From assembly GCF_023148685.1 (NCBI RefSeq), contig NZ_JAHXNL010000005.1, positions 184,918-248,917 of the forward strand: DNA of 64,000 nucleotides, in the 5' to 3' direction. Under the pieces are notes generated by a model that saw only the letters and a list, made by a program, of their open reading frames with translations, ran no database searches and had not been told where the DNA came from. The DNA is from Georgenia sp. EYE_87 (GTDB taxonomy: Bacteria; Actinomycetota; Actinomycetes; Actinomycetales; Actinomycetaceae). Shown piece after piece: positions 16,782 to 26,950 of this stretch. The position numbers and the translations under genes were made by a program. Each line of letters starts with the position of its first letter. Within the stretch, counting starts at the first letter, position 1.

Positions 16782-18338
16782 TCAGCCTCCGGGGCTCTTG
16801 GTGGGAAGGGGCGGGCGGGCGCGGTCAGGCGGGTGGGCGCCCGCGGCGGCCGCACCGGCGGCGCCCGCCTCGAACCAGGGCAGCAGGGCGTCCCGGGCGG
16901 CCTCGAACCGGTCGTGCAGGTCGTGCGCCAGCCCCGGGTCGCGCCCCGGCTCCAGCACGTCGGTGAGCTCGCTCAGCGTGCGGGCGGCGGCGAAGTCCGG
17001 CAGGGCGCCCAGGCCCACGAGGCCGGTGACGGCGGCGCCGAGGCTGCCCGCCTCCGCGTCGACGCTGCGGCGCAGCACCGGCACGCCGAGGACGTCCGCG
17101 AGGACTTGGAGCCACACGCCCGAGCGCGAGCCGCCGCCGATCACCTGCAGGCGGTCCACCCGCTGCCCGGCGGCCCGGAGCGCGGCGCGGCAGCTGCGCA
17201 GGTTGTGCGCGACGCCCTCGAGCACCGCGCGGGTGAGGTGGGCGCGGCCGTGGTGCGGGGCGAGGCCGACGAAGGCGCCCCGGGCGTGCGGGGTCCACAG
17301 CGGGGCGCGCTCGCCCATCAGGTGCGGCAGGAAGAACAGCCCCTCCTCCGCGGCCCGCACCCCGGCGGCGTCGTCGAGCAGCCGCGCCACGTCGTCGCCG
17401 ACGGCGGCCGCGAGCCAGGACAGGGCCGCGCCGGCGGCCTGCATCGTCGCGATGGGCACGAACCGGCCGGGGACGACGTGGGCGAAGGTCATGGTCCGGC
17501 GGGACGGGTCCAGGGCCGGGCGGTCGGCGGCGAGCGCGATCCAGGCCGAGGAGCCGAGGCACAGGTAGGGGTCGTCGTCGGGGCCGAGGGACCCGGCGCC
17601 GACCGAGGCGACGGGCCCGTCCCCGCCGCCGAGCACGACGGGGGTGCCGGCCCGCAGCCCGGTGGCCTCGGCCGCGGCGGCGGTGAGGCCGCCCACCACG
17701 GTGGTCGAGGGGACGATCTCGGGCAGCAGGCGCGTGGGCAGCCCGGCGGCCTCGGCGAGCTCGGTCCACCAGCGCCCCTCCGCCAGCAGGTACAGGTTCG
17801 TGCCGGAGGCGTCCGAGGGGTCGGTCCGGACCGTGCCGGTGAGCCGGGCGACGACGTAGTCCTTGGCCTGGAGCAGGTGCGCGGCGCGGGCGAACGCCGC
17901 CGGCTCCTCCTCGGCCACCCACATCGCCTTGGTGAGGGTGTAGCTCTCGGAGAGCCGGTGCCCGGTGCGGGCGTAGACCTCGGCCGGGGCGACCAGCTTG
18001 GCGGCGCGCGCGGCCTGGGCGGTGCTGCGCCGGTCCGCCCAGATCAGCGCGGGGCGCACCGGCTCGAGCTGCTCGTCGGTGAGGACCGCGCCCTGCATGT
18101 GGCCGGACACCACGATGCCGTCCACCTCGTCGGGCCCGCGGCCGGTCGCGGCGAGCAGGTCCCGGGTGGCGGCGGCGACGGCGCCGGTCCAGTCGTGCGG
18201 GTCCTGCTCCGCCTCCCCCGCCGGCCCGTGGGCGGTGGGGTAGGGCACGGTGACGGACCCGAGGAGCCGGCCGCCGGCGTCGTGCAGGGACGCCTTGTCC
18301 GCGCTGGTGCCCAGGTCGTGGGCGACGACGAGGCTCAT
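16782..18338 (-). CDS. FGGY-family sugar kinase B
   Basis: The 518-residue kinase begins with VVAHDLGTSADKASLHD (the phosphate loop with an Asp-Leu-Gly-Thr-Ser core) and includes GHMQGAVL, WADRRS, a Gly-rich VVLGGGDGPVASVGAG segment and VIGGGSRSGVWLQVLADVLG, the FGGY signature region. It is close in type to xylulokinase or gluconate/ribulokinase-like proteins. The extreme C-terminus adds an Ala/Pro-rich tail. Its ATG at 18338 overlaps the stop of the LacI regulator (ATGA), so regulator and kinase are translationally coupled. Product likely goes to the transaldolase-type protein immediately downstream. Confidence 0.85.
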   Translation of the reverse strand: MSLVVAHDLGTSADKASLHDAGGRLLGSVTVPYPTAHGPAGEAEQDPHDWTGAVAAATRDLLAATGRGPDEVDGIVVSGHMQGAVLTDEQLEPVRPALIWADRRSTAQAARAAKLVAPAEVYARTGHRLSESYTLTKAMWVAEEEPAAFARAAHLLQAKDYVVARLTGTVRTDPSDASGTNLYLLAEGRWWTELAEAAGLPTRLLPEIVPSTTVVGGLTAAAAEATGLRAGTPVVLGGGDGPVASVGAGSLGPDDDPYLCLGSSAWIALAADRPALDPSRRTMTFAHVVPGRFVPIATMQAAGAALSWLAAAVGDDVARLLDDAAGVRAAEEGLFFLPHLMGERAPLWTPHARGAFVGLAPHHGRAHLTRAVLEGVAHNLRSCRAALRAAGQRVDRLQVIGGGSRSGVWLQVLADVLGVPVLRRSVDAEAGSLGAAVTGLVGLGALPDFAAARTLSELTDVLEPGRDPGLAHDLHDRFEAARDALLPWFEAGAAGAAAAGAHPPDRARPPLPTKSPGG

Positions 18339-19381
18339 GTCGCCCGTCCCGTGCTGGCCCGGACCACGAGCTGGGGCGCGATCCGGAGGTCCCGGGTGGG
18401 TCCGCCGTCGCACAGCTCGCGGGCGCAGCGCACCGCGCCGGCACCGAGGGCGGCGAAGTCCTGCCGGACCGTGGTCAGCGGCGGGTCGAAGAACCCGGCG
18501 CCCGGGACGTCGTCGAAGCCGGTGACGACGACGTCCTCCGGCACCCGGACCCCGGCCTCACGGAGGGCGGCGAGGACGCCGAGGGCGAGGAGGTCGTTGG
18601 AGGCGACGACGGCGTCCGGCAGCGGCCCGGCGGCGAGCCGCCGCCCGACGCGGTGACCGTCCTCCGCGTCCCAGGAGTGGGCGTCGACGACGTTGGCGAC
18701 CATCCCCAGCGTGGGGGCCAGCCGCTCGACGATCTCCGCGCGGGACGTGGCGTCGGTCCAGCTGCGGGGCCCGGCGACGTGCGTGACCGTGCGGCAGCCG
18801 CGCTCGCGCAGGTGCTCCAGGACCGCCCGGACGCCCGACTCCTGGTCGATGGAGACCGTCGCGACCCCGGGCAGGTCGTGCTGGCCGGAGAGGAGCAGGA
18901 CCATGGGGATGCCGTCGTGGTGGGCGAGGAGCTCGGGGACCGTGGCGCCGTGCTGGGCGAGCACGATCATGCACTCCGGCCGCTGGGTCGCGATGCGCGT
19001 CATCGCGCCCGCGACGCCGACCGCGTCGTCCGCGGCCACCCGGGTGATGGTGACCAGCAGCCCGGCGCGGCGGGCGGCCTCCTCGACGGCCAGCAGCGTC
19101 GAGGCGAGCCCGTGGTAGACGGTGCCGACCACCAGGACCCCGATGAGGTTCGTGCGGCGGGAGGCGAGGGAGCGTGCCTGGAGGTTGGGCCGGTAGCCGA
19201 GCTCGTCGACGAGGCGCAGCACCGTCGTGCGGGTGGACTCGCGCACCGCCGTCGACCCGTTGAGCACCCGGCTCACGGTCTGGAGGGACACGCCCGCCGC
19301 GCGGGCGACGTCGGCCATCACGACGTGCTTCGGCGTCACTCCCCCGGCACCTCCCTCTCGCGTCCGCGTCCCGGCGCTCAT
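18335..19381 (-). CDS. LacI-family transcriptional regulator
   Basis: This 348-residue repressor has a LacI helix-turn-helix at about residues 20-45 (VVMADVARAAGVSLQTVSRV then LNGS), the hinge helix RPNLQARSLASRRT, and a periplasmic-binding-protein-like effector domain ending in VTGFDDVPGAGFFDPPLTTV. It probably binds a sugar or sugar phosphate of this pathway. A perfect LacI-type palindrome overlaps the transporter promoter at 25293-25306 and is the natural candidate operator. The gene is embedded inside the operon it may control, overlapping the aldolase by ATGA at its start and the kinase by ATGA at its stop. A GTG 14 codons in is an alternative start. Confidence 0.9.
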   Translation of the reverse strand: MSAGTRTREGGAGGVTPKHVVMADVARAAGVSLQTVSRVLNGSTAVRESTRTTVLRLVDELGYRPNLQARSLASRRTNLIGVLVVGTVYHGLASTLLAVEEAARRAGLLVTITRVAADDAVGVAGAMTRIATQRPECMIVLAQHGATVPELLAHHDGIPMVLLLSGQHDLPGVATVSIDQESGVRAVLEHLRERGCRTVTHVAGPRSWTDATSRAEIVERLAPTLGMVANVVDAHSWDAEDGHRVGRRLAAGPLPDAVVASNDLLALGVLAALREAGVRVPEDVVVTGFDDVPGAGFFDPPLTTVRQDFAALGAGAVRCARELCDGGPTRDLRIAPQLVVRASTGRAT

Positions 19382-20028
19382 CGCCCGTACTGGGAGCGCA
19401 GCCCGACGAGCGTGGCGACCGCCTCCTCGGGGAGCTCCCGCTCGCCGTCGATCAGCCGCAGCAGGTACGTCACCTTGGCCGTGTACTCCAGCCGCTCCAT
19501 CGCGAGGTAGGCGTCGTTGAGGTCGGCGCCCCAGGTGAGGGCGCCGTGCTGCTCGAGCAGGCACCCGTGGTGGGTGGGCACGAAGGGCACCACGACCTCC
19601 CCGAGCGCGTCCGTGGACGGCGTGGCGTAGGGCGCGAGCGGGATCTCGGGCATGTGGATGACCGACTCCGGCAGCATCTTCAGCGTCAGCGCCTCGCCCT
19701 TGACGGCGAAGACGGTGCCGTACATGGGGTGGGCGTGGACCACGGCCCGCACGCCGGGGTCGGCCTCGTAGACCTTCAGGTGCATCCGCACCTCGGTCGA
19801 GGGCCGGTACGGCGCGGTGACCTCGAGGACCTCCCCGGCGGCGTCGACCTTGGCGATCTTCTCCGGCGTCAGGGAGCCCTTCGACACCGACGCCGGGGTG
19901 CACAGGATCTCCCCGGTCGTCAGCCGGGCGCTGATGTTGCCGTCGTTCGCGGCGACCATCTGCCGCTGCCACAGGTTGCGGCCCACGTCGCAGATCTGCT
20001 CGCGCAGGTCCTTCTCCTCGGGCGTCAT
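19378..20028 (-). CDS. Class II aldolase (L-fuculose-phosphate aldolase-like)
   Basis: The 216-residue protein is a class II aldolase/adducin-fold enzyme: AANDGNISAR (residues 26-35), CTPASVSKGSL, the zinc ligand motif VHAHPMYGTV, and PTHHGCLLEQHGALTWG. Members such as FucA use Zn to cleave ketose-1-phosphates to dihydroxyacetone phosphate plus an aldehyde, or epimerise ribulose-5-phosphate (AraD). Next to a rhamnulokinase it probably acts on a deoxyketose-1-phosphate. The ATG at 20028 has GGAAGGA upstream; 21 bp separate it from rhaB. It is the second class II aldolase of the cluster, the first being the fusion at 9651. Confidence 0.87.
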   Translation of the reverse strand: MTPEEKDLREQICDVGRNLWQRQMVAANDGNISARLTTGEILCTPASVSKGSLTPEKIAKVDAAGEVLEVTAPYRPSTEVRMHLKVYEADPGVRAVVHAHPMYGTVFAVKGEALTLKMLPESVIHMPEIPLAPYATPSTDALGEVVVPFVPTHHGCLLEQHGALTWGADLNDAYLAMERLEYTAKVTYLLRLIDGERELPEEAVATLVGLRSQYGR

Positions 20029-20049
20029 GTCTGTTGATCCTTCCGGTCG

Positions 20050-21492
20050 TCAGCGGGCGGCGAGGTCGGCGAGCCGGCGCAGGGCCGGGTCGACGTCGCC
20101 GGGGTCGATGAGGGTGGGCGGGGCGGAGGCGGCGAGCGCGCGGGCGCCGTCGTCGCGGCCGGCGAGGTGGCCGAGGGCCTCCAGCTGGGCCAGCACGGAG
20201 CCGGCGGCGGAGGCCTCGACCGGGCCGACCAGCACCGGGATCCGGCAGGCGGCCGCCGTCATCTCCGAGAGCAGGGAGTTGCGCGCGCCGCCGCCGACCA
20301 CCACGAGGTGGCCCGGCCGGGTCCCGGTGAGGCGGGCGAGCTGGTCGACGGCGCGGGCGTACGCGGCGGCGAGAGACTCCAGGACGGTCCGGACGAGCTG
20401 CGCCCGGCCGGCGGGGGCGGCGCCGCGCGCGCGGAGGTGCTCCGTGACCCGGTCGGCCATGGGCCCCGGGCGGGCGAAGTCCGGGTGGGCGGGGTCGAGG
20501 ACGACGCCGAGCGAGTCCGCCGCGCGCGCCTCCGCCACGAGCTCGGCCGGCTCGGCCCGGAGCCCCTCGGCCAGCCACTGGCGCTGGCACTCCTGGAGGA
20601 TCCAGAGCCCGGTGAGGTTCTTCAGCAGCCGGACGCCGCCGTCGGTGCGGACCTCGTTGGTAAACCCGGCCTCGAGGACGGCGGGGTCGAGCAGCGCCTC
20701 GTCCCGCTCGACGCCCACCAGCGACCAGCTCCCGGAGGAGAGGAAGGCGCGCTCGCCGTCGCCGGGCGGCAGGGCGTGCACGGCGCAGGCGGTGTCGTGG
20801 CTGCCGGCGCGCAGCAGCGGGGTCCGGGGGTCCTCGGCGAGGGTGCCGACGGCGGTGCGCTCGTCGCTCAGCGGGCCGAACCAGGCGGCGTCGAGGCCGA
20901 GGAGGTCCAGCACCTCGGCGGACCACTCCCGGGCGCCCGGGGCGCACAGGCCGGAGGTGGAGCAGATGGCCCGGCTCCACCCGCGCTCGCCGCCGAGCCG
21001 GTGGGCGACGTAGTCCGGGAGCATGAGGACGGCGTCGATCTCGTCCCGCAGGGCGGGGTCGTCGCGCAGGGCGGCGACGAGCTGGTGGGTGGTGTTGATC
21101 GGGTCGGGCCGCACCCCGGTCAGCCGCCACAGCAGCTCGGCGGGGGCGCGGGCGGCGAGCTGGGCGGGGACGTCCGCGGTGCGCGGGTCGCGGTAGGCGC
21201 GCACGGGAGCGGCGAGGGTCCCGTCGGCGCGCAGCAGGGCGTGGTCGACGCCCCAGCCGTCGACCGAGACGGCGGCGAGGGCGCCCTGCCGCGTGGCGCG
21301 GGCGAGGCCGTGGCGCACCTCGGCGAGGATGGCCTCGACGTCCCACCACAGCGCGCCGTCGGACTCCTGCACGTGCACCGCGAACCGGTGCACCTCGTCC
21401 AGACGCACGGCGGCGCCGTCGAACCGCCCGGCCACCACGCGGCCGGAGCTGGACCCGAGGTCCACCGCCGCGACGGTCGTGGTCGCTCCCAT
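20050..21492 (-). CDS. rhaB: Rhamnulokinase
   Basis: This 480-residue FGGY kinase has the RhaB pattern: AAVDLGSSSGRVVAG at the N-terminus, SVDGWGVDHALL, YRDPRT, TGVRPDPINTTHQL, GSHDTACAV, FLSSGSWSLVGVE, and LTGLWILQECQRQW, all hallmarks of L-rhamnulokinase. It should phosphorylate L-rhamnulose (or L-fuculose) to the 1-phosphate for the class II aldolase immediately downstream. The ATG at 21492 has GAGGAGGGAG upstream. A strong hairpin and a 22-bp palindrome separate it from the transporter genes, so it may be expressed at a lower level or from its own promoter. Confidence 0.88.
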   Translation of the reverse strand: MGATTTVAAVDLGSSSGRVVAGRFDGAAVRLDEVHRFAVHVQESDGALWWDVEAILAEVRHGLARATRQGALAAVSVDGWGVDHALLRADGTLAAPVRAYRDPRTADVPAQLAARAPAELLWRLTGVRPDPINTTHQLVAALRDDPALRDEIDAVLMLPDYVAHRLGGERGWSRAICSTSGLCAPGAREWSAEVLDLLGLDAAWFGPLSDERTAVGTLAEDPRTPLLRAGSHDTACAVHALPPGDGERAFLSSGSWSLVGVERDEALLDPAVLEAGFTNEVRTDGGVRLLKNLTGLWILQECQRQWLAEGLRAEPAELVAEARAADSLGVVLDPAHPDFARPGPMADRVTEHLRARGAAPAGRAQLVRTVLESLAAAYARAVDQLARLTGTRPGHLVVVGGGARNSLLSEMTAAACRIPVLVGPVEASAAGSVLAQLEALGHLAGRDDGARALAASAPPTLIDPGDVDPALRRLADLAAR

Positions 21493-21540
21493 CGGGGCTA
21501 CTCCCTCCTCCCGCTGGTGGGCGGGCGCGCGTGGTCGGCC

Positions 21541-21562
21541 GGACCGGCCGGCCGGCCGGTCC
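21541..21562. promoter_or_regulatory. Perfect 22-bp GC palindrome upstream of rhaB
   Basis: The segment is fully self-complementary (GGACCGGCC reading in from both ends), with no spacer, 49 bp upstream of the rhaB ATG. It could be an RNA hairpin or a dimeric-protein site; GC-only composition makes the terminator/anti-terminator reading equally possible. Confidence 0.45.
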
Positions 21563-21591
21563 GAGCGTGGTGCTGGTCGGGTCTGGTGCGG

Positions 21592-21624
21592 CGTCGCCGG
21601 CCCGGTCCGTGCGGGCCGGCGACG
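21592..21624 (-). terminator. Hairpin after the sugar-binding-protein gene (attenuator)
   Basis: Perfect 12-bp arms (21592-21603 and 21613-21624) with a 9-nt loop begin 8 nt past the binding-protein stop. In ABC sugar operons such hairpins commonly stabilise the binding-protein message and reduce read-through into downstream enzymes. Confidence 0.7.
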
Positions 21625-21631
21625 GCCTGGC

Positions 21632-22645
21632 TCACTCGTAGAGGGCGCGGGCGATCTCCTCGTCCTCCATGTTGGTCTCGTCGTACCAGTAGAAGCCGGT
21701 GTCGACGACCTCCTCGACGTCCTCGCCGTTGACCGCCTTCACGGCCGTCTCCACGGTCTGGTAGCCGATCTGGTACGGGTCCTGGGTGATGGCGCCGTCC
21801 ATGGTGCCGTCCATGATGGCCTCGATCTGGCCCTTGCCGGAGTCGAAGCCGATGACCGCCATGTCCTCGGCGCGGCCGAGCTCGCGCACGCCGTTGATGA
21901 CGCCGATCGCCGAGCCCTCGTTGCAGCCGTAGATGCCGGCGAGGTCCGGGTTGGCCTGCAGGATGGCCTTGGTGATGTCGGTGGAGCGGAGCTGGTCGCC
22001 GCCGCCGTACTGGATGTCGACGACGTTGAGGCCGCCGTCCTCCTCGATGGTCTCGACGAAGCCGTCCCGGCGTTCGATGCCGGTCAGCGAGGTCTGGTCG
22101 TGGCAGATCACCGCGACGTCGCCGCTGCCGCCGGTGAGCTCGATCATCTTCGTCGCGGCCTCCGCGGCGGCCGCGTAGTTGTCGGTCGCGACGGTCGAGA
22201 CCGGGATGTCGGACTCGACGCCGGAGTCGAACGCGACCACCGGGATGCCCTGCCCGTCGATCTGGGTGAGCAGCGGGATGGAGGCCTCGGAGTCGAGGGC
22301 GGCGAAGCCGACCGCGTCGGGGTTGCCGGAGAGCGCGGTCTGGAGCTGCTGGAGCTGCTGCTCGACGTCGGCCTCCGTGTCCGGCCCGTCGAAGGTGACC
22401 CGCACGCCGAGCTCGTCGGCGGCGTCCTCGGCGCCCTGCCGCACGGCCTGCCAGAACTGGTGCTGGAAGCCCTTGGAGATCAGCGCCACGTACAGCTCGT
22501 CGCCGCCGCCGCCCCCGGCGGTCCCGCCGCCGCCCGCGGTGGCCCCACCCCCACCCCCGTCCCCGCCGCCGCCGTCGGAACAGGCGCCGAGGGCGAGGGC
22601 GAGGGACGAGAGCACGATCGTGGTGGCCAGTGTGGTCTTGCGCAT
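21632..22645 (-). CDS. Sugar ABC transporter substrate-binding lipoprotein (RbsB/RhaS type)
   Basis: The 337-residue protein has a lipoprotein signal with lipobox LGAC (Cys near residue 22), then a Gly-rich linker containing GGGGGDG, and a type I periplasmic-binding-protein fold: LYVALISKGFQHQFWQAV, PDAVGFAALDSEA, GIPVVAFDSGV, YGCNEGSAIGVI and VIGFDSGKGQ. It should capture a monosaccharide outside the membrane for the permease and ATPase encoded upstream. Context suggests L-rhamnose or L-fucose. The ATG at 22645 has GAAGGAG six bases upstream. Confidence 0.92.
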   Translation of the reverse strand: MRKTTLATTIVLSSLALALGACSDGGGGDGGGGGATAGGGGTAGGGGGDELYVALISKGFQHQFWQAVRQGAEDAADELGVRVTFDGPDTEADVEQQLQQLQTALSGNPDAVGFAALDSEASIPLLTQIDGQGIPVVAFDSGVESDIPVSTVATDNYAAAAEAATKMIELTGGSGDVAVICHDQTSLTGIERRDGFVETIEEDGGLNVVDIQYGGGDQLRSTDITKAILQANPDLAGIYGCNEGSAIGVINGVRELGRAEDMAVIGFDSGKGQIEAIMDGTMDGAITQDPYQIGYQTVETAVKAVNGEDVEEVVDTGFYWYDETNMEDEEIARALYE

Positions 22646-22687
22646 CGGGTACTCCTTCGTACGGATGGGGTGGAGGTTCAGCTGCTG

Positions 22688-22723
22688 CACGCGGGACTCG
22701 CGTGCTTACACGCGGGACTCGCG
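22688..22723. repeat. 21-bp-period direct repeat across the permease stop codon
   Basis: CACGCGGGACTCGCG occurs at 22688-22702 and 22709-22723. The copies flank and include the 3' end and stop of the permease gene, as expected from a slippage or replication duplication. Confidence 0.8.
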
Positions 22724-23718
22724 ACGCCGCCGCACGTTGTCGGCGAACACGGCCACGAGGATGACGACACCGACGGCGACCTTCTGCCACTCCTGCGGGA
22801 TCGCCATGATCTGCAGGCCGTTGTTCAGGGTGGCCATGAGGATGGCGCCGATGATCGTGCCGAGGACGGAGGCCCGGCCCCCGGAGAGGGACGTGCCGCC
22901 GATGACGACGGCGGCGATCGCCTCGAGCTCGTAGCCCAGGCCCAGGGCCGGCTGGGCGGAGTTGAGCCGGGAGGCCATGATCACGCCGCCGATGCCGGTG
23001 AAGACGCCGGCGAGCACGTAGATCTTGATGAGCCACGAGCGGGTGTTGATCCCGGACATCCGCGTGGCCTCCTCGTTGGAGCCGATCGAGAGCGCGTAGC
23101 GCCCGATGAGCGACTTGTTGAGGAGGACGCCCGCGACGACCGCGAGCACGAGGAAGATGAGCACCGCGTTGGGCACCCTGGGGATCAGCGTGCCCAGGGC
23201 GATCTGGCCGAAGCCGGGCACCGAGGTGAAGTACAGCGGCGTCGCCCCGGAGATGACGAGGGAGAGGCCGGCCGCGGCCATCATCATGGCCAGCGTCGCG
23301 ATGAAGGGCGGGATGCCGAGCACCGCGACGTTGAGACCGTTGATCAGACCGAGGAGGGCGCCGAACGCGACGCCGAGCACCACCGCCAGCGGCATGGGCA
23401 GGCCGAGGAAGGCCTCGGTGGCGAACACCGCGGTCATGACGGAGCACAGGGTCATGGCGGTGCCGACCGAGAGGTCGATGCCGCCGGTGGCGATGATGAA
23501 CGTCGCCCCGAGCGCGAGGATCCCGGTCACCGACGCCGCGAGCAGGATGCCGAAGACGTTGGAGGTGCTGAGGAAGTTCGAGCTCGCGACGGCGAAGAAG
23601 GCGAACAGGGCGATGAGGGCGCCGAAGGCGAGGAACTGCTGGACGCTGACGGACCGCCGTCGGGCGATCGGCGTCTCGGGCGCCGTCGCCTCCGGCCGGG
23701 CGGCCGGGACCGCGGCGC

Positions 23719-23722
<4 letters not shown>
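22706..23722 (-). CDS. Sugar ABC transporter permease (RbsC type)
   Basis: This 338-residue membrane protein has about ten transmembrane segments and the conserved RbsC/AraH pattern: IIATGGIDLSVGTAMTL, GLINGLNVAVLGIPPFIATL, and AAVVIGGTSLSGGRASVLGT (the EAA-like loop contacting the ATPase). It forms the membrane channel of the sugar importer. Start is GTG at 23722, overlapping the ATPase stop (GTGA). The C-terminus ends in an Arg-rich tail, and the last codons are duplicated just beyond the stop. Confidence 0.92.
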
Positions 23723-25260
<1,538 letters not shown>

Positions 25261-25292
25261 TGGACAGATCACCTGCTTCGTCGCGAGGCGGA

Positions 25293-25306
25293 TGTGAGCG
25301 CTCACA
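25293..25306. promoter_or_regulatory. LacI-family operator palindrome
   Basis: TGTGAGCGCTCACA is a perfect 14-bp palindrome with the central CG typical of LacI-family sites. It lies immediately downstream of the -10 element of the transporter promoter and 33 bp before the ATPase start, so a bound repressor would block initiation. The LacI gene at 18335 is the probable cognate regulator. Confidence 0.8.
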
Positions 25307-25307
25307 A

Positions 25308-25336
25308 AACGTAGCAGTGAGACCTGGGTCACACAA
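25308..25336 (-). promoter_or_regulatory. Promoter of the sugar transporter operon
   Basis: On the minus strand TTGTGT (25331-25336) and TACGTT (25308-25313) are separated by 17 bp. This is a reasonable sigma-70-class match (TTGnnn, TAnnnT), with the operator at the expected start site. Confidence 0.6.
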
Positions 25337-25466
25337 GAGGCTGCGGCCCTTCACCGCCCTGGGTGGTCCGGGCGTCCTCGGGGCGTCCGACCGGCACCCG
25401 CACGCTCGGCCCCACGATCCCCTAACGCCCGGCCCCCCGTAGTGAGCGGGAGGGGGGTCGAGGGGG

Positions 25467-25496
25467 TTGTGACGCCGTCGGCGCCGGCCCTACCGT
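25467..25496 (+). promoter_or_regulatory. Candidate promoter of the subtilase gene
   Basis: TTGTGA (25467-25472) and TACCGT (25491-25496) have an 18-bp spacer and lie 41 bp upstream of the GTG start. The match is based only on inspection. Confidence 0.45.
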
Positions 25497-25536
25497 CAGG
25501 AGGACCGGCCCTCGCCCGTTCGCGAAGGAGCGAAGA

Positions 25537-26895
25537 GTGCAGTCCACGAAGCCGCGCCCGCGAGCCCACCCCGGTCCGCTCGTCGCCGCGCTCGCCGCGC
25601 TGCTCGCCGGCACAGGGCTCCCCGCGGCGGCCGCGGGCGAGACGGACGAGGCGCGGTACGTCGTCGTCCTCGACGACGCGGCCGGGGACCCGGCCGCCGC
25701 GGCCGGCCAGCACGGGGCCGCGGCCACTCAGACGTTCGACGCGGCGGTCGACGGCTTCACCGCCACCATGAGCGCCGCGGAGGCGGAGCGGCTCGCGGCC
25801 GACCCCGCGGTCGCCTTCGTCACCGAGGACCGCGTGCTCGCCGCCGTCGAGCCGGCCGAGGAGGCCGCCACGGCCGCCTCCCAGCTGGTCGGCAACCACG
25901 TCCGGCGCGTCGACGGGCCGGCGTCCTCGACGCAGGCCGGCGACGGCGGCGGCGACGTCGGGGTCAACATCGCGATCGTCGACTCCGGGATCGACCGCGC
26001 CCACCCGGACCTGAACGTGCGCGGCGGCGTGGACTGCTCGGGCGGCCGGCCGCTCTCCCCCGGCGCCGCGCTGACCGACACCACCGGCCACGGCACGGCG
26101 GTGGCCGGCGTCGCCGCCGCGCGGGACAACGGCTTCGGCGTGGTCGGCACCGCGCCGGGCGCACCGCTGTGGTCGGTGAAGGTGACGGACGCCGGCGGCA
26201 GCATCACCATCTCCAGCCTGGTGTGCGCGGTCGACTGGATCACCGGCACGCGCACGGACGCCGACCCGGGCAACGACATCGCGGTCGCCAACATCTCCAT
26301 CGCGGGCGGCGGCACGGACGACGGCCGGTGCGGCAGCACCTCAGAGGACGCCCTGCACGCCGCGATCTGCGGCTCGGTCCGCGCCGGGGTGAGCTACGTC
26401 GTCGCGGCCGGCAACGGCGCGCAGGACCTCGCCCGGTCGATCCCCGCCGGCTACGACGAGGTCCTCGCCGTGACGGCCGTCGCGGACACAGACGGCCGGC
26501 CGGGCGGGGCGGGCCCGGACGAGTGCCCGCCGTCGCCCCTGGCGATCACGGACGACGCCGTCGCCTCCTTCTCCAGCTGGGCCACCAGCGCCGCGGACCG
26601 GGCCCGCACCGTGGCCGCGCCCGGGGCCTGCATCACCACCACCTCGCCCGGCGGCCTGTACTCGGCGGCCCGCCACGGGACCAGCTTCGCCAGCCCGGTC
26701 ACCGCCGGCGCGGTGGCGCTGTGCCTGCAGAGCGGCCGGTGCCCGGAGGACGACGGGCGCCTGAGCGTCGCGCGGTTCCGGGCGCTGATCGAGAGCCACA
26801 ACCGCCAGCACCAGGACCACGGCTACCAGGGCGACCCGCTCCGGCCCGTCGAGGGCCGCCACTACGGGTACCTCATCACCACGTCCCTGTTCTGA
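25537..26895 (+). CDS. Secreted S8 family serine peptidase (subtilase)
   Basis: The 452-residue preproenzyme has a signal peptide (about 1-33), an I9-like propeptide (about 38-105, YVVVLDD to VEP) and a subtilisin catalytic domain. The catalytic triad is Asp149 (IVDSGID), His185 (GHGTAVAG) and Ser383 (GTSFASP), with the oxyanion Asn293 in AAGNG. All key residues are intact, and several Cys pairs suggest disulfides. It should be an extracellular protease, self-processed at the propeptide. Start is GTG at 25537 with GAAGGAG. It is monocistronic, divergent from the sugar transporter and convergent with the MFS gene. Confidence 0.92.
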   Translation: MQSTKPRPRAHPGPLVAALAALLAGTGLPAAAAGETDEARYVVVLDDAAGDPAAAAGQHGAAATQTFDAAVDGFTATMSAAEAERLAADPAVAFVTEDRVLAAVEPAEEAATAASQLVGNHVRRVDGPASSTQAGDGGGDVGVNIAIVDSGIDRAHPDLNVRGGVDCSGGRPLSPGAALTDTTGHGTAVAGVAAARDNGFGVVGTAPGAPLWSVKVTDAGGSITISSLVCAVDWITGTRTDADPGNDIAVANISIAGGGTDDGRCGSTSEDALHAAICGSVRAGVSYVVAAGNGAQDLARSIPAGYDEVLAVTAVADTDGRPGGAGPDECPPSPLAITDDAVASFSSWATSAADRARTVAAPGACITTTSPGGLYSAARHGTSFASPVTAGAVALCLQSGRCPEDDGRLSVARFRALIESHNRQHQDHGYQGDPLRPVEGRHYGYLITTSLF

Positions 26896-26950
26896 GGCCG
26901 CGGCCCGGTCCGCCGCCGACCACGCGCCCGGCCTGGTACCGCGGCCGCCG

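Noticed and set aside
26896..26946. Inverted repeat between subtilase and MFS genes as a bidirectional terminator
   Set aside because: Only 8-bp arms with a 35-nt loop; GC-rich sequence produces such pairs often.
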